Assembly: GCF_947504105.1 (NCBI RefSeq) | Contig: NZ_CANNGP010000024.1 | Span: forward strand, 1 to 64,000 | Reading direction: 5' to 3' | DNA: 64,000 nucleotides | Origin: an uncultured Tateyamaria sp. | GTDB lineage: Bacteria > Pseudomonadota > Alphaproteobacteria > Rhodobacterales > Rhodobacteraceae | In this document: one piece after another, positions 44,555-53,474 of the stretch | Layout: each line of letters opens with the position of its first letter | Position numbering within the stretch: position 1 is the stretch's first letter | Notes under the pieces: model-generated | What the model was told of the DNA's origin: nothing | Databases searched by the model: none | Seen by the model: the letters and a program-made list of their open reading frames with translations, nothing else | Translations under genes and position numbers: made by a program

Positions 44555-45850
44555 TTACGCGCTTTCCCGCGTCGCGAGAGGGTCGGGTTTGCCTTGGCTA
44601 TGACCAAGCACCCAGTCATAGATTTCGATGATCTGTCTTGCCTTGGCCGACCAAGTGAAATGCTTCAGAGCCAGGGACTGTGCAGCTTGCCCAAGTTTTG
44701 GCAATACAGTTGGATCAGCCGCAATGTCCTCAAGTTGTTTTTGAAGCGCTGCGATCACCGCAGATCGATCGTCAATAGCCACCTTGAACCCTGTTCCCGG
44801 CACAACCAGTTCACCTGGTCCACCATAGTCCACGACGAGAGGCACGACACCCAGTGCCATTGCTTCCAACACCACACCACCGCCAAATTCACGAATACTG
44901 GGGAACGTTAGAAGATGGGTTTTGGCAGCAATCCCCTGTACCGTTTTGTGATCGACCCAACCATGAAACGTGATCGCGTCGGCAACGCCCAATCGATCCG
45001 CCAGCGCGCGCACCTCTGGCATCATTGGACCATCCCCGATCATGTCGAGCATCATGCGACCGTCCTTCAAAAGCGGTGCTGCGGCTTCAACAAGCATGTC
45101 AGTCCCTTTGCAAGGGTCCATGCGGGCAATGAAACAGGCGCGCAACGGCAACGTCCCTGGTTGCTCTGCCGTCTGATTGAAACGTGCAGGGTCGATGGCA
45201 TTCTCGGGCAAGTGCACGCATTTGTGGTGATGGGCCGAGGGGATCTCTCGGAAAGTCGATTGAGAGCCTGTGATTATTGCGGACGCAGCGCTCAGCATGG
45301 CTCTGCGGCCCGGAACAAGCCGATATGTCCAGCGAATATAAGACAGCCAGTCCCGTTCACGCCGTCTTTCGCGTTGAAAACCCTTTGGCCAGGGCACACC
45401 GCCATTAAGGGGGCCCACGACAAAAGGCACACCCGCCTTCGCGCATTTCGGCGCGAGCGAACTGTTGGCTGATTGGGACAGCGGCGTGACACGGTGTACT
45501 ACATCATACTTACCGGCCATTATGTCTGCACCGAATTTTCGCCAGACCAGACGCTCGAAGTAGGGATAGGTCACGGCCGCAATTGCCGTTGTTCCGGACC
45601 AGCCCAATTTTATTTTCTGGGAAAGCGCGTACATCGGGCCAGCCAACGCTTCTGTATCGATGGCGGTGAAATCGACACCTTCCACCCACCCCGCGCGCAC
45701 GATCGCATCGCGGTTGCGTACCTGGGTTACGAGATGCGCATCGGTCGCATCATGCAATGCCGAGGCAAGAGACCAGCCAACCAACGGCACGCTTGTCCAT
45801 TCCGGATTGGCCGCTTCTGCAATCACGAGAACCCGGTGTTTGCGCTCCAT
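44555..45850 (-). CDS. Family 4 glycosyltransferase
   Basis: The 431-residue GT-B protein has an N-terminal domain with FVVGPLNGGVPWPKGF and a C-terminal nucleotide-sugar domain with ACFIARMDPCKGTDMLVEAA and FGGGVVLEAMALGVVPLVVDYGGPGELV, the E-x7-E motif of GT4 enzymes. It is probably a cytoplasmic EPS sugar transferase. It stands alone on the leftward strand, 149 bases upstream of the ExeA-like gene. Confidence 0.9.
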   Translation of the reverse strand: MERKHRVLVIAEAANPEWTSVPLVGWSLASALHDATDAHLVTQVRNRDAIVRAGWVEGVDFTAIDTEALAGPMYALSQKIKLGWSGTTAIAAVTYPYFERLVWRKFGADIMAGKYDVVHRVTPLSQSANSSLAPKCAKAGVPFVVGPLNGGVPWPKGFQRERRRERDWLSYIRWTYRLVPGRRAMLSAASAIITGSQSTFREIPSAHHHKCVHLPENAIDPARFNQTAEQPGTLPLRACFIARMDPCKGTDMLVEAAAPLLKDGRMMLDMIGDGPMMPEVRALADRLGVADAITFHGWVDHKTVQGIAAKTHLLTFPSIREFGGGVVLEAMALGVVPLVVDYGGPGELVVPGTGFKVAIDDRSAVIAALQKQLEDIAADPTVLPKLGQAAQSLALKHFTWSAKARQIIEIYDWVLGHSQGKPDPLATRESA

Positions 45851-46047
45851 CTCGTTCCCACCTTTTGAATGTTTGTGGAACGCACAGCCCGTGCGAGTGT
45901 CAAAGGTCTAAAGTCAAATACTTGGATTTGGTGACATAAATCGTTCTATTCGACAAGAGGTGTGACCTGCAGACAGTCGCGAAGTTAAGGCCGGATAACT
46001 CACTTGATGCGCCGCCTGTCAAAAGATGGGACTCGCGTCACCCTCAT

Positions 46048-46070
46048 CGGAACACTGCGCAGATGTTCCG
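46048..46070. promoter_or_regulatory. Dyad CGGAACA-N9-TGTTCCG, possible operator
   Basis: Seven-base perfect inverted arms flank a spacer that itself contains the palindrome CTGCGCAG. It could be a binding site controlling the divergent glycosyltransferase or the VPLPA-CTERM gene. No regulator is identified. Confidence 0.35.
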
Positions 46071-46244
46071 AACGCCGCCAACTGCCTTCCGTTGTATATG
46101 TCATACCATCAATGAGGCAGCTCATTTGGAACGGGCACGCACCGCGCCTCTGGCGGAACACTCTGATTCTTTTGATGAACAATGATCAATGCACTGATTC
46201 GTTCACAATCCAGCGTAGCGGATCGGCAACCTGAGGTAGGAGAT

Positions 46245-46271
46245 ACGGGGGTGCGCCCCACCCACCCCCGT
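46245..46271. terminator. GC-rich hairpin ACGGGGGTG / CACCCCCGT
   Basis: A perfect 9-bp stem with a 9-base loop lies 148 bases upstream of the VPLPA-CTERM start. The T run of an intrinsic terminator is absent, so it may be an attenuator, an mRNA 5' structure or a weak terminator. Confidence 0.35.
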
Positions 46272-46418
46272 CAATTATTCAACTGATGCGTGAAAAAACT
46301 GTCTTTATCAGGTGTTTGCCGGATTCCGGACTTGGATCAACGCATGACACCCATTAGAGTATGGAACTGTATAGATGGCGTTATAGATCGTCTGGCATTG
46401 TATGAAGTGGTACGAAAA

Positions 46419-47123
46419 ATGAGTTTGAATTTATTCAATAGTATTAAGGCGGGTGCGGTCGCCGTAGCGATCACATGCGTCGGATCTGCAGCAAGCGCTG
46501 TCACAATTAACTTCGACGTTGATCGGTCTTACACGTCACTGACAAACACGTACACCAGCACAGATGACTCAGTGAGCGTTGAAGTGGACGGCGTACGCGT
46601 TAATGGTGGCGGGACACTTGGCAGCAACACGAATAATTTCTGGACTGCAAGTTGGAGCGACAACGGCTCGGGCGGCGGTTTGGGTGTTTACACTTGCAGC
46701 TGGTCCAACTTGTGCGTGGACAACGGCCAGATCGATGGCGGGGGTCCAAACGAAATGGCAATGATCGACTTTGGCGATCTGATAGTTGAGATCACTTCGA
46801 TCACGTTCTCATTCTGGGACAGCAATGATACGTTCGCTTACGGCGTTTACGACGACGCAGGACCCGGTGCGACGCCCGTCGTGTATGATGACAATGTTGG
46901 CGGCAGTGCCAGCAATCCTTATACGTTCGGATTTGGTAGTGGTGATCTGCAGGGTTCCATAATTGGTTTCGGTGTCGACAACTGGCGTGATAACTTCCTT
47001 CTGCAAAGTATCAGTTTTGATGTGATCGCAGCAGTACCTCTTCCGGCTGGTGGTCTTCTGATCTTGACTGGCCTGGGCGGGCTGGCGCTGATGCGCAGAC
47101 GTCGGAGCGTTGCAGTCGCCTAA
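46419..47123 (+). CDS. VPLPA-CTERM sorting-domain surface protein
   Basis: The 234-residue secreted protein has signal peptide NSIKAGAVAVAITCVGSAASA, a Gly/Asp/Asn-rich beta-strand body and a C-terminal sorting signal made of VPLPAGG, a hydrophobic helix and RRRR. This is the tripartite signal recognised by XrtD, encoded at 7603. After cleavage the protein would be released or attached to the cell surface or EPS. I use ATG 46419 because the signal peptide starts there; the frame extends to 46290. A strong terminator follows, so it is a single-gene unit. Confidence 0.92.
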   Translation: MSLNLFNSIKAGAVAVAITCVGSAASAVTINFDVDRSYTSLTNTYTSTDDSVSVEVDGVRVNGGGTLGSNTNNFWTASWSDNGSGGGLGVYTCSWSNLCVDNGQIDGGGPNEMAMIDFGDLIVEITSITFSFWDSNDTFAYGVYDDAGPGATPVVYDDNVGGSASNPYTFGFGSGDLQGSIIGFGVDNWRDNFLLQSISFDVIAAVPLPAGGLLILTGLGGLALMRRRRSVAVA

Positions 47124-47148
47124 ATCGGAAAAAGAACTCAAGAATTGG

Positions 47149-47175
47149 GGCCAGCCTTTGAGCTGGCCTTTTTTT
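47149..47175 (+). terminator. Intrinsic terminator after the VPLPA-CTERM gene
   Basis: Stem GGCCAG / CTGGCC with an 8-base loop is followed by seven T, 26 bases after the stop codon. Confidence 0.88.
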
Positions 47176-47317
47176 ATGCCTTGTTCATTGTCCCGCTTGC
47201 AGCGGCACCTTCTGCTCTAAGTGGGAGGGTTCAACTTAAGGGATGGCCTCACGGTATATCCCATCCCTGTCTTCGGGTTTTGTGTCGGCTCGGTGAACGT
47301 GCAGCTGTGATTGCGCG

Positions 47318-48511
47318 TTAGATCTGTGTCTGTGGCATGGCGATTTGCATCAAATGTGCGATCCGCCGTTCCTCTGTCCTTTCAAAACAGTGTTGCAGCG
47401 CGAAATCGCGGGACAGCTGTGCCATCTGTGCAATTTCGTCTCGTGCCGTGTGTAGTCGGGCTATTTCTTTGGCCAACGCTGAGCTGTTCTGTAAAGGAAC
47501 ACTCCAACCCGCATCCGACTTGCGTAGAACGCCTGCCCAAGCTTCATTGGCATAGCCAACAATCGGTGTCCCGCATGACATGACCTCGGGATAAGTGCTG
47601 GATGGGTCGCCTTGCGGGTGGCAGCAAACAAATAGGTCCGCCTTTTCGCGGAGAAAAGGCACCCAGCCCGTTTTGAAATCCATCGATGGGCGCAACCGTA
47701 TGTTAGGGTCACCCAAGGACGAAACCTCGCTCTGCAAAGCCTGCTCCAAGGGACCACTGCCCACGATATCCAGCGTGAAGGGTACATCAAGATCGCGCAA
47801 AGCACGGGCCACTTTCGGCAGATCCAGAACACCTTTCATCGCCACGAGGCGCCCACCAAATACAAGTCGCAAGGGCTCGCCTTCCTTAACTCGTCTTGCT
47901 TTGGCGGCGAGATCAGCCTCGGAAATGACGTGCGCATCACGCACCCGATTATCAAAGAAGAGATGGGCGTCGGGAACCAAAGTCCTGTAATGATCATAAG
48001 TAGGCGTTCCGCTGCACTGCAGCCCGGCAGCATAATTGCGCAGTATATATGTGCGTGTTTTTTCAGCCCATCGGATCCATAGCTTGCGCCTCAATCTCAA
48101 CACCGGATTCGCTGTTGTGGCATCCACAATCTGCGCCTCTGTCTTGGGTGTATATTCACTGGTGAAAACAATCGGCACCTGGATCTGGTGGCATATCTCG
48201 GCCGTTTCAGCCTCCTGAGGCGCGAGATGGGCCAATACGGCCGCCGCGTTGCGTAGTCTTTGACACAAACCATCTCGCGTCTTTGGGCGACGTTCGAGCG
48301 TCGGCGATGACGCCTTCAAATCGATTTCGACCAAATCCATTTCCGAGTTCGGCTCTTTATCCACGGCGATCAAGGATGTCACATTGCCGGGCCACAGCTT
48401 TTCAAACTCGGCAACGCCGTCCAGGTACTTTTGCGTCAGAAAAAGTGAACCACTTCCGTCCTGATGCGCCGCAAGGCTTGGCAGCAGGATTAATTCCGAC
48501 TGCTGTGTCAT
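47318..48511 (-). CDS. Family 4 glycosyltransferase
   Basis: The 397-residue GT-B protein has LRLVFGGRLVAMKGVLDLPKVA, FTLDIVGSGPLEQAL and DLFVCCHPQGDPSSTYPEVMSCGTPIVGYANEAW in its C-terminal domain, matching GT4 enzymes although the usual second Glu region is altered. ATG 48511 overlaps the stop of the GT61-type gene as ATGA, with GGTGG upstream; an in-frame ATG at 48517 is possible. It is the last gene of the aminotransferase-GT61-GT4 run. Confidence 0.87.
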   Translation of the reverse strand: MTQQSELILLPSLAAHQDGSGSLFLTQKYLDGVAEFEKLWPGNVTSLIAVDKEPNSEMDLVEIDLKASSPTLERRPKTRDGLCQRLRNAAAVLAHLAPQEAETAEICHQIQVPIVFTSEYTPKTEAQIVDATTANPVLRLRRKLWIRWAEKTRTYILRNYAAGLQCSGTPTYDHYRTLVPDAHLFFDNRVRDAHVISEADLAAKARRVKEGEPLRLVFGGRLVAMKGVLDLPKVARALRDLDVPFTLDIVGSGPLEQALQSEVSSLGDPNIRLRPSMDFKTGWVPFLREKADLFVCCHPQGDPSSTYPEVMSCGTPIVGYANEAWAGVLRKSDAGWSVPLQNSSALAKEIARLHTARDEIAQMAQLSRDFALQHCFERTEERRIAHLMQIAMPQTQI

Positions 48512-49572
48512 GCGCATGCCACCAAATCCAGAATATGTTTGAGATCGTCAGGGTCGACGGTAAACCCATCTTGCGCCGGGTGACCAACGATGAAAGCAAA
48601 CCCAAGATCCAGTCGGTCGGTAAACTCCTTGTATGGCAGGGCAAATCGATCCGGTGGCTGAATGACGACAAGCGTGCCCATATCGGCCAGCGTATACATC
48701 GTATGGGCCAGATGGCTGCCCTCAACGCCAACAATGATCGGTGCATCAAGCAAGCGTTTTACAATCTCATCGGCGGTCAGTTTTGCCGGCTCGACAATAT
48801 CAAAACCCATCCCTGAAAGAAGTTGTTCAATGACTGCCTCGTTTGCAACCACGCGTCGCTCTCCCGTCGCCCCACGCTTGAGGTAGACCCCAGTTGGCGC
48901 GCTGGTGCTCAAATCTTTAAAGTAGTCCCTTAGCCGCTGTCGTAGTTGCCTATAGCGGGCCGCTTTTGAACTGTTTTGGGCGTAATCCGAATATACAGTC
49001 AGCTCATCGATCCGCGCAGCCGCCATACGGGGTGGACGGGGCAGGGACAAGATCTTGCGGTAACCTGCCTCGTGTTCGTACGTGTTGGTGGACACCGTGA
49101 TGCATGGAGCCCCTTCAGGCGGCAAGAGGCCCAAGGGCAACTCATCACGCATGTAACTTCCAAAGTAGTGACTGCCCGCCCATTGAGACATCATATGAAC
49201 CGCCTCGAACCTCTGCACAGGTCCTGCTTCGTTCGCTGGATGTCGCTGCGTCCTGAATCCGGGCTGTGCCTTGGCTGCGCCGCAGTAGAGAAAGGCGCCG
49301 CGCAGGTCTACGTTCCTGATTAAATATGCCCGCGAGGCCGCATGGTCTGCCCACCCACCCTTTACAAGAAATTGCTGCCGTCCCCAATCACACCAGGGCG
49401 AGATACCCGTAACCCGTTCCATTGACCCATCCAAATGGATGGCGGGTGGAACTTCCACTGTTTCTGCCGGGCAGATCTCCCAACTGTGATCCGCTTGCGA
49501 TAACAAATCCCTTCCGCTGCCCGCCAGTAATCGCCTGATGCCCCACTTCAGATAGGGCGTATTCAGGCGCAT
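48508..49572 (-). CDS. GT61 (DUF563)-type glycosyltransferase
   Basis: The 354-residue protein has C-terminal VYLKRGATGERRVVANEAVIEQLLSGMGFDIVEP, then APIIVGVEGSHLAHTMYTLADMGTLVVIQPP, the conserved nucleotide-sugar region of family 61 transferases. It likely acts on the EPS repeat unit in the cytoplasm. ATG 49572 overlaps the end of the aminotransferase gene by ten bases; an upstream TTG at 49587 is an alternative. Coupling to both neighbours suggests that the three act on the same aminosugar-containing unit. Confidence 0.85.
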   Translation of the reverse strand: MRLNTPYLKWGIRRLLAGSGRDLLSQADHSWEICPAETVEVPPAIHLDGSMERVTGISPWCDWGRQQFLVKGGWADHAASRAYLIRNVDLRGAFLYCGAAKAQPGFRTQRHPANEAGPVQRFEAVHMMSQWAGSHYFGSYMRDELPLGLLPPEGAPCITVSTNTYEHEAGYRKILSLPRPPRMAAARIDELTVYSDYAQNSSKAARYRQLRQRLRDYFKDLSTSAPTGVYLKRGATGERRVVANEAVIEQLLSGMGFDIVEPAKLTADEIVKRLLDAPIIVGVEGSHLAHTMYTLADMGTLVVIQPPDRFALPYKEFTDRLDLGFAFIVGHPAQDGFTVDPDDLKHILDLVACA

Positions 49573-50678
49573 GGGTCGCAAATGCAAGCAATGACCCTGT
49601 CCTGATCCTCGGGGGCTAGGTCAGGATAGAGCGGCAGGCACAACACTTGTTCTGCCGCCGTCCGCGCGGCCTCTAAACCGTCGGACGACGCGTCGCGATA
49701 CATCGGAAGGTCTGTCAAAAGGGGATAGAAATAGCGCCGCGCCTGAATGCCCGCATCCTGCAGTTTCTGATATAAAATATCCCGTGACATCGGATAGTTC
49801 GCACCCACCAAGATCGGAAAGGAGTAGTAGTTCTGTCCTTCCCGGTTGGGTGGACAAACACATCGAATGCCCGGTATCTTTGAAAGTCGATCCCAATACC
49901 GCCGCACAACCTTGGCTCTGTTCTCGATATCTCTAGCCACGTAAGGCAATTGCGCGAGGCCAAGCGCTGCATGAATTTCACTCATCTTGGCATTGAGTCC
50001 CAACGCTTCAATGTGCGTTTGATCCACGATGCCGTAGTTGCACAGTCGGTCGAGTGCCTGTTTGGTCTCAATATCGTGCGATATGATCGCCCCACCCTCA
50101 AAGGTGCTGAAAACCTTGGTGGCATGAAAACTGACTACGGACAGATCGCCATGTCGCAACAAACTGCCATCTTGGTCAGAGGCGCCAAAGCAGTGTGCCC
50201 CGTCATAGACCACAGGGATTTTGTAGCGGGCACCGATCTCGGCTAAAGCCGCGACATCGCAAGGATTGGCATAGCAATGGACCGGTAAAATCGCACGGGT
50301 GCGCGATGTAATGCGCCTTTCGACATCACTAGGGTCCAGATTCAACGTTTTGGGATTAATATCAGCAAAGACAATGTCATGCCCAAGCCAGCGGGCTGCA
50401 TGTGCGGTGGCTACGAAGGAAAAGGCAGGCGTTATAATTTCGCCCTGATCAGCGCCCAGACTCCGCAACGCGACCATGCAACCCAATGTAGCGTTGGCCA
50501 CAAGCGAGACATGCGGCACATTCAAGTAACGCTCAAGATCAGCTTCAAAACGTTGCAGGATGGGGCCGCGATTGGTCAAGAAGCGGCTATCCCAGACTTC
50601 TCTCAGAAGATCCTCGATATCATCGCGCGGCGGCAAGGTAGGACGCGTGACATATAATGGATCTTGAGACACCAGCAT
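49563..50678 (-). CDS. DegT/DnrJ/EryC1/StrS aminotransferase
   Basis: The 371-residue PLP enzyme has FLTNRGPILQRFEADLERYL, VSLVANATLGCMVALRSLG, AILPVHCYANPCDV, and SFHATKVFSTFEGGAII with the PLP lysine. It would convert a nucleotide-linked keto sugar to an amino sugar for EPS. AGGA lies just before ATG 50678. A GTG at 50693 would add five residues. GT61 and GT4 genes follow in an overlapping run. Confidence 0.93.
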   Translation of the reverse strand: MLVSQDPLYVTRPTLPPRDDIEDLLREVWDSRFLTNRGPILQRFEADLERYLNVPHVSLVANATLGCMVALRSLGADQGEIITPAFSFVATAHAARWLGHDIVFADINPKTLNLDPSDVERRITSRTRAILPVHCYANPCDVAALAEIGARYKIPVVYDGAHCFGASDQDGSLLRHGDLSVVSFHATKVFSTFEGGAIISHDIETKQALDRLCNYGIVDQTHIEALGLNAKMSEIHAALGLAQLPYVARDIENRAKVVRRYWDRLSKIPGIRCVCPPNREGQNYYSFPILVGANYPMSRDILYQKLQDAGIQARRYFYPLLTDLPMYRDASSDGLEAARTAAEQVLCLPLYPDLAPEDQDRVIACICDPCA

Positions 50679-50693
50679 TCCTAGAAACAGCAC

Positions 50694-51064
50694 AATTTAT
50701 TTTTAATATTCCCCGGTTATACAACGTTCCTAATTCTTGAGCGAGATAAAATGTCGTGCCACACTGCTTCTGACGCTTGGGAAGAGGATAGTGGTTTGCC
50801 ACCGTCTTTTCATAGCGGATTGTGTCAGAGATATTTGTTGAGGCGCATGCTTTCAGTGTTCGACGCTGCAATGTTCTTCAGTCCCCGGGCGCGCCCAAAC
50901 AATGCATGTGAGATTTTCAAAAGGATTAACTATATGTTTTTAATATAACTTTTTGACAGAGGGTTTGACGTTCAACCGTCAATCTTGCCGGTAATGATGG
51001 TTATGTTATTTTTATTGAGGCAAGCTTAACATGCGCTGAGTTCTGCACTGGATGCTCGAAATGC
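50694..51064. other. Intergenic region, AT-rich
   Basis: The 371 bases between manC (upstream operon end) and the aminotransferase start are richer in A and T than the flanks. No gene or clear hairpin was seen. It probably holds the aminotransferase promoter. Confidence 0.45.
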
Positions 51065-52480
51065 TTACCCTCGCGCGTAGACGTCTTCGTAGCGAATGAT
51101 ATCGTCTTCTCCGAGGTAGCTGCCTGTTTGTACCTCGATCAGCACCATGGGTACTTTGCCAGGGTTTTCCATGCGATGCTTGGCACCAAGAGGGATGTAA
51201 ACGGACTCGTTTTCGCTTACAAGTTTGACCTCCTCATCGATCGTCACTTGGGCTGTACCTTCGACAACAATCCAGTGTTCAGAGCGGTGATGATGGCTTT
51301 GCAGGCTCAAGGCGGCTCCGGGATGCACATGGATGCGTTTGACCTGAAAGCGCTGGCCGATCACAAGGCTTTCAAACCAGCCCCAAGGACGATGATCTTT
51401 GGGGAATGTCGTCGCCTGAAGCGCTTGTTTTTCCTTAAGGGCGACGACGGCATTCTTCACATCCTGAGCGCGAGATTTGTCGGCAACAAGCACTGCATCG
51501 GGCATGGCTACCGCAACGATATTGTCCAGGCCGATACCCACAAGTTCAAGTGTTTCGACCTCGGATCGCAACAGCGTATCGTGGCAATCAATGGCCGTGG
51601 CCCCGGTTGAGGTGGCCACACCGTTCGCATCGGGACCCGTTTCACGCCACACAGCGTCCCAGCCACCCAAATCGGACCAGCCAGCGTCGAAGGGCACAAC
51701 GCTTAAATTGCTGGCGCGCTCCATGACGGCATAGTCGATCGAGATTTCTTCGGTCTTGGCCCAAGGCTCCGGCGCGAGCCGCAAAAAGCCCAAATCCGGT
51801 TCAGCCATTTCAAAGGCTGCGCGCACAGGCGCCATGAGAGCGGGCGCATGCGCTTCGAACGCGGCAATGATATCGCAAGCACGAAATAGGAAGATCCCAC
51901 CATTCCACAAATGCCGCCCATCGGCCACCATGGCCGTGGCGCGTTCCATATCAGGCTTTTCAACAAACCGGGTAAGCGGAACCGGCGCACACCCCTGCGG
52001 AATATCGGCCAACTCCAGGTAACCATAGCCCGTTTCGGGATGGGTTGGCGCGATTCCAAATGTCACCAATTGACCGTTCTGTGCAGGTTCAGCCCCCGTA
52101 TCCACGGCTGCGCGGAAGGCATCCGCATCAGGGACAACATGATCCGAAGGGGCGACCAGCATCAGTCCATCCGGATCACTTGACGCGACCTGCAAGGCTG
52201 CTGCCAGAATGGCCGGTGCGGTATTGCGACCTTCTGGCTCGATCAAGATCGCACCCGGATCAATGCCGATGTCGTGCAACTGCTCTGTCACGATAAAGCG
52301 GAAGTCAGAAGCGGTGACAACGACAGGCGCGGCATATTCCGGACCTGCAAGACGCCGCGCCGAGGCCTGAAACAATGTCTCTTCACCGAGGATCGCAGCA
52401 AATTGCTTAGGATAGGACTTACGGCTCAACGGCCAAAGACGCGTGCCAGACCCCCCGCAGAGTAAAATGGGGGTAATCAT
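51065..52480 (-). CDS. manC: Mannose-1-phosphate guanylyltransferase / mannose-6-phosphate isomerase
   Basis: The 471-residue enzyme has the nucleotidyltransferase start LLCGGSGTRLWPLSRKSYPKQF, VVTASDFRFIV and FVEKPD. A C-terminal cupin follows with HPGAALSLQSHHHRSEHWIVVEGTA, the type II isomerase domain. It makes GDP-mannose from mannose-1-phosphate and may also interconvert fructose- and mannose-6-phosphate. This implies mannose or a derivative (such as fucose or rhamnose) in the polymer. AAGGAC precedes ATG 52480. It is the last gene of a leftward run starting at 56231. Confidence 0.96.
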   Translation of the reverse strand: MITPILLCGGSGTRLWPLSRKSYPKQFAAILGEETLFQASARRLAGPEYAAPVVVTASDFRFIVTEQLHDIGIDPGAILIEPEGRNTAPAILAAALQVASSDPDGLMLVAPSDHVVPDADAFRAAVDTGAEPAQNGQLVTFGIAPTHPETGYGYLELADIPQGCAPVPLTRFVEKPDMERATAMVADGRHLWNGGIFLFRACDIIAAFEAHAPALMAPVRAAFEMAEPDLGFLRLAPEPWAKTEEISIDYAVMERASNLSVVPFDAGWSDLGGWDAVWRETGPDANGVATSTGATAIDCHDTLLRSEVETLELVGIGLDNIVAVAMPDAVLVADKSRAQDVKNAVVALKEKQALQATTFPKDHRPWGWFESLVIGQRFQVKRIHVHPGAALSLQSHHHRSEHWIVVEGTAQVTIDEEVKLVSENESVYIPLGAKHRMENPGKVPMVLIEVQTGSYLGEDDIIRYEDVYARG

Positions 52481-52550
52481 GGTTTGTCCTTAGAGGTTGA
52501 ATGCATCTGAAAAGACATCATGCACTTCCTTTCGCCAAAGCGCCCTTTCC

Positions 52551-53423
52551 TCAACGCGCTGCCTTCAGCTTGAGCAGGTCCTGAAGGTGTTCTTGACGCT
52601 CACCGCCCACGTATGTGTTGTATGCAGGGTGCTCAAACAGGTGCGCATAGTAAATCTGGAATCGATAGGCCAAGTGATCAAAACTTAGCAGGTTCTGGTT
52701 CCGGTGAATCTTGACCGCGTCCTGTTTCGCATTGAATTCGTTGATCGCCAGAATTTGACCGTTATGAGGCCCGTACATCTCGGTTTCCGAGCCAAGTACG
52801 TCGTCAAAATACATGAACTGGCGTGGCAGGAAGGCATCGGGATGCGACTTGATCTTGTCATAGAGCCGGAAGCTTTCCCGGGTCGACGACCAGTAGTCGG
52901 TATCGTTGAAGATCGCACCGATCGGTGCCGGGTTATATTCTTCGATGAACCCGTCGATGCTGTCGCGGATATTGCCCAACACCAGCTTGGCTTGCGGGAC
53001 ACGTGCCTTGAGTGCAGGCACATCCATCCGGTACTGCGCCGCTGCGAACCAATAGGGCAGATCGGCCTCACCTTCGGGGTCCGGCATGCCTTCACCGGTA
53101 TCAAAGCCATAGCAGTCGACCGTGACACCGGTCATTTTCTTCACCTCTTCGGCGAATGCGCACATGTAGACAAGACCATTGCCACCCGCGACGCCAAATT
53201 CGATGGCGGAAATCCGGTCATGCCCCAATCGAACGGCCAGTTCGGCTGCCTTTAGCATGCAGTAGGAGTAGTGCGGCCGCTCAACGACCTGCATGTCCAT
53301 CTTGAACGCCGATGAATACTTCATGAAACCGTCTGTTGCGCGCACCATGGCGCGGACCGGCAACGCCAGCAGGGAACGCTGGAATTCCGGAGATACCAAA
53401 AAGCTGCCAATAAACTTCTTCAT
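52551..53423 (-). CDS. SAM-dependent methyltransferase-like protein
   Basis: The 290-residue protein has AIEFGVAGGNGLVYM (about residues 72-86), a motif I-type glycine loop, and YGFDTGEGMP with the following acidic position, as in class I methyltransferases. LVLGNIRDSIDGFI and IFNDTDYW follow. It resembles TylF-type sugar O-methyltransferases only loosely. In this cluster it may methylate a sugar of the repeat unit. I am fairly sure of the fold but not of the reaction. Confidence 0.65.
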   Translation of the reverse strand: MKKFIGSFLVSPEFQRSLLALPVRAMVRATDGFMKYSSAFKMDMQVVERPHYSYCMLKAAELAVRLGHDRISAIEFGVAGGNGLVYMCAFAEEVKKMTGVTVDCYGFDTGEGMPDPEGEADLPYWFAAAQYRMDVPALKARVPQAKLVLGNIRDSIDGFIEEYNPAPIGAIFNDTDYWSSTRESFRLYDKIKSHPDAFLPRQFMYFDDVLGSETEMYGPHNGQILAINEFNAKQDAVKIHRNQNLLSFDHLAYRFQIYYAHLFEHPAYNTYVGGERQEHLQDLLKLKAAR

Positions 53424-53474
53424 TACACTGTCCCAATGTTTTTCTTTAGTATGATGTGACCGGGTCTGTCGCTT

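Larger units (their letters stand above)
45851..46418. other. Long intergenic region upstream of the VPLPA-CTERM gene
   Basis: This divergent region of about 570 bases contains the dyad at 46048, a further CGGAACA copy at 46154 and the GC-rich hairpin at 46245. I see no convincing gene. The frame open at 46290 is only an upstream extension of the VPLPA-CTERM gene. Confidence 0.5.
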
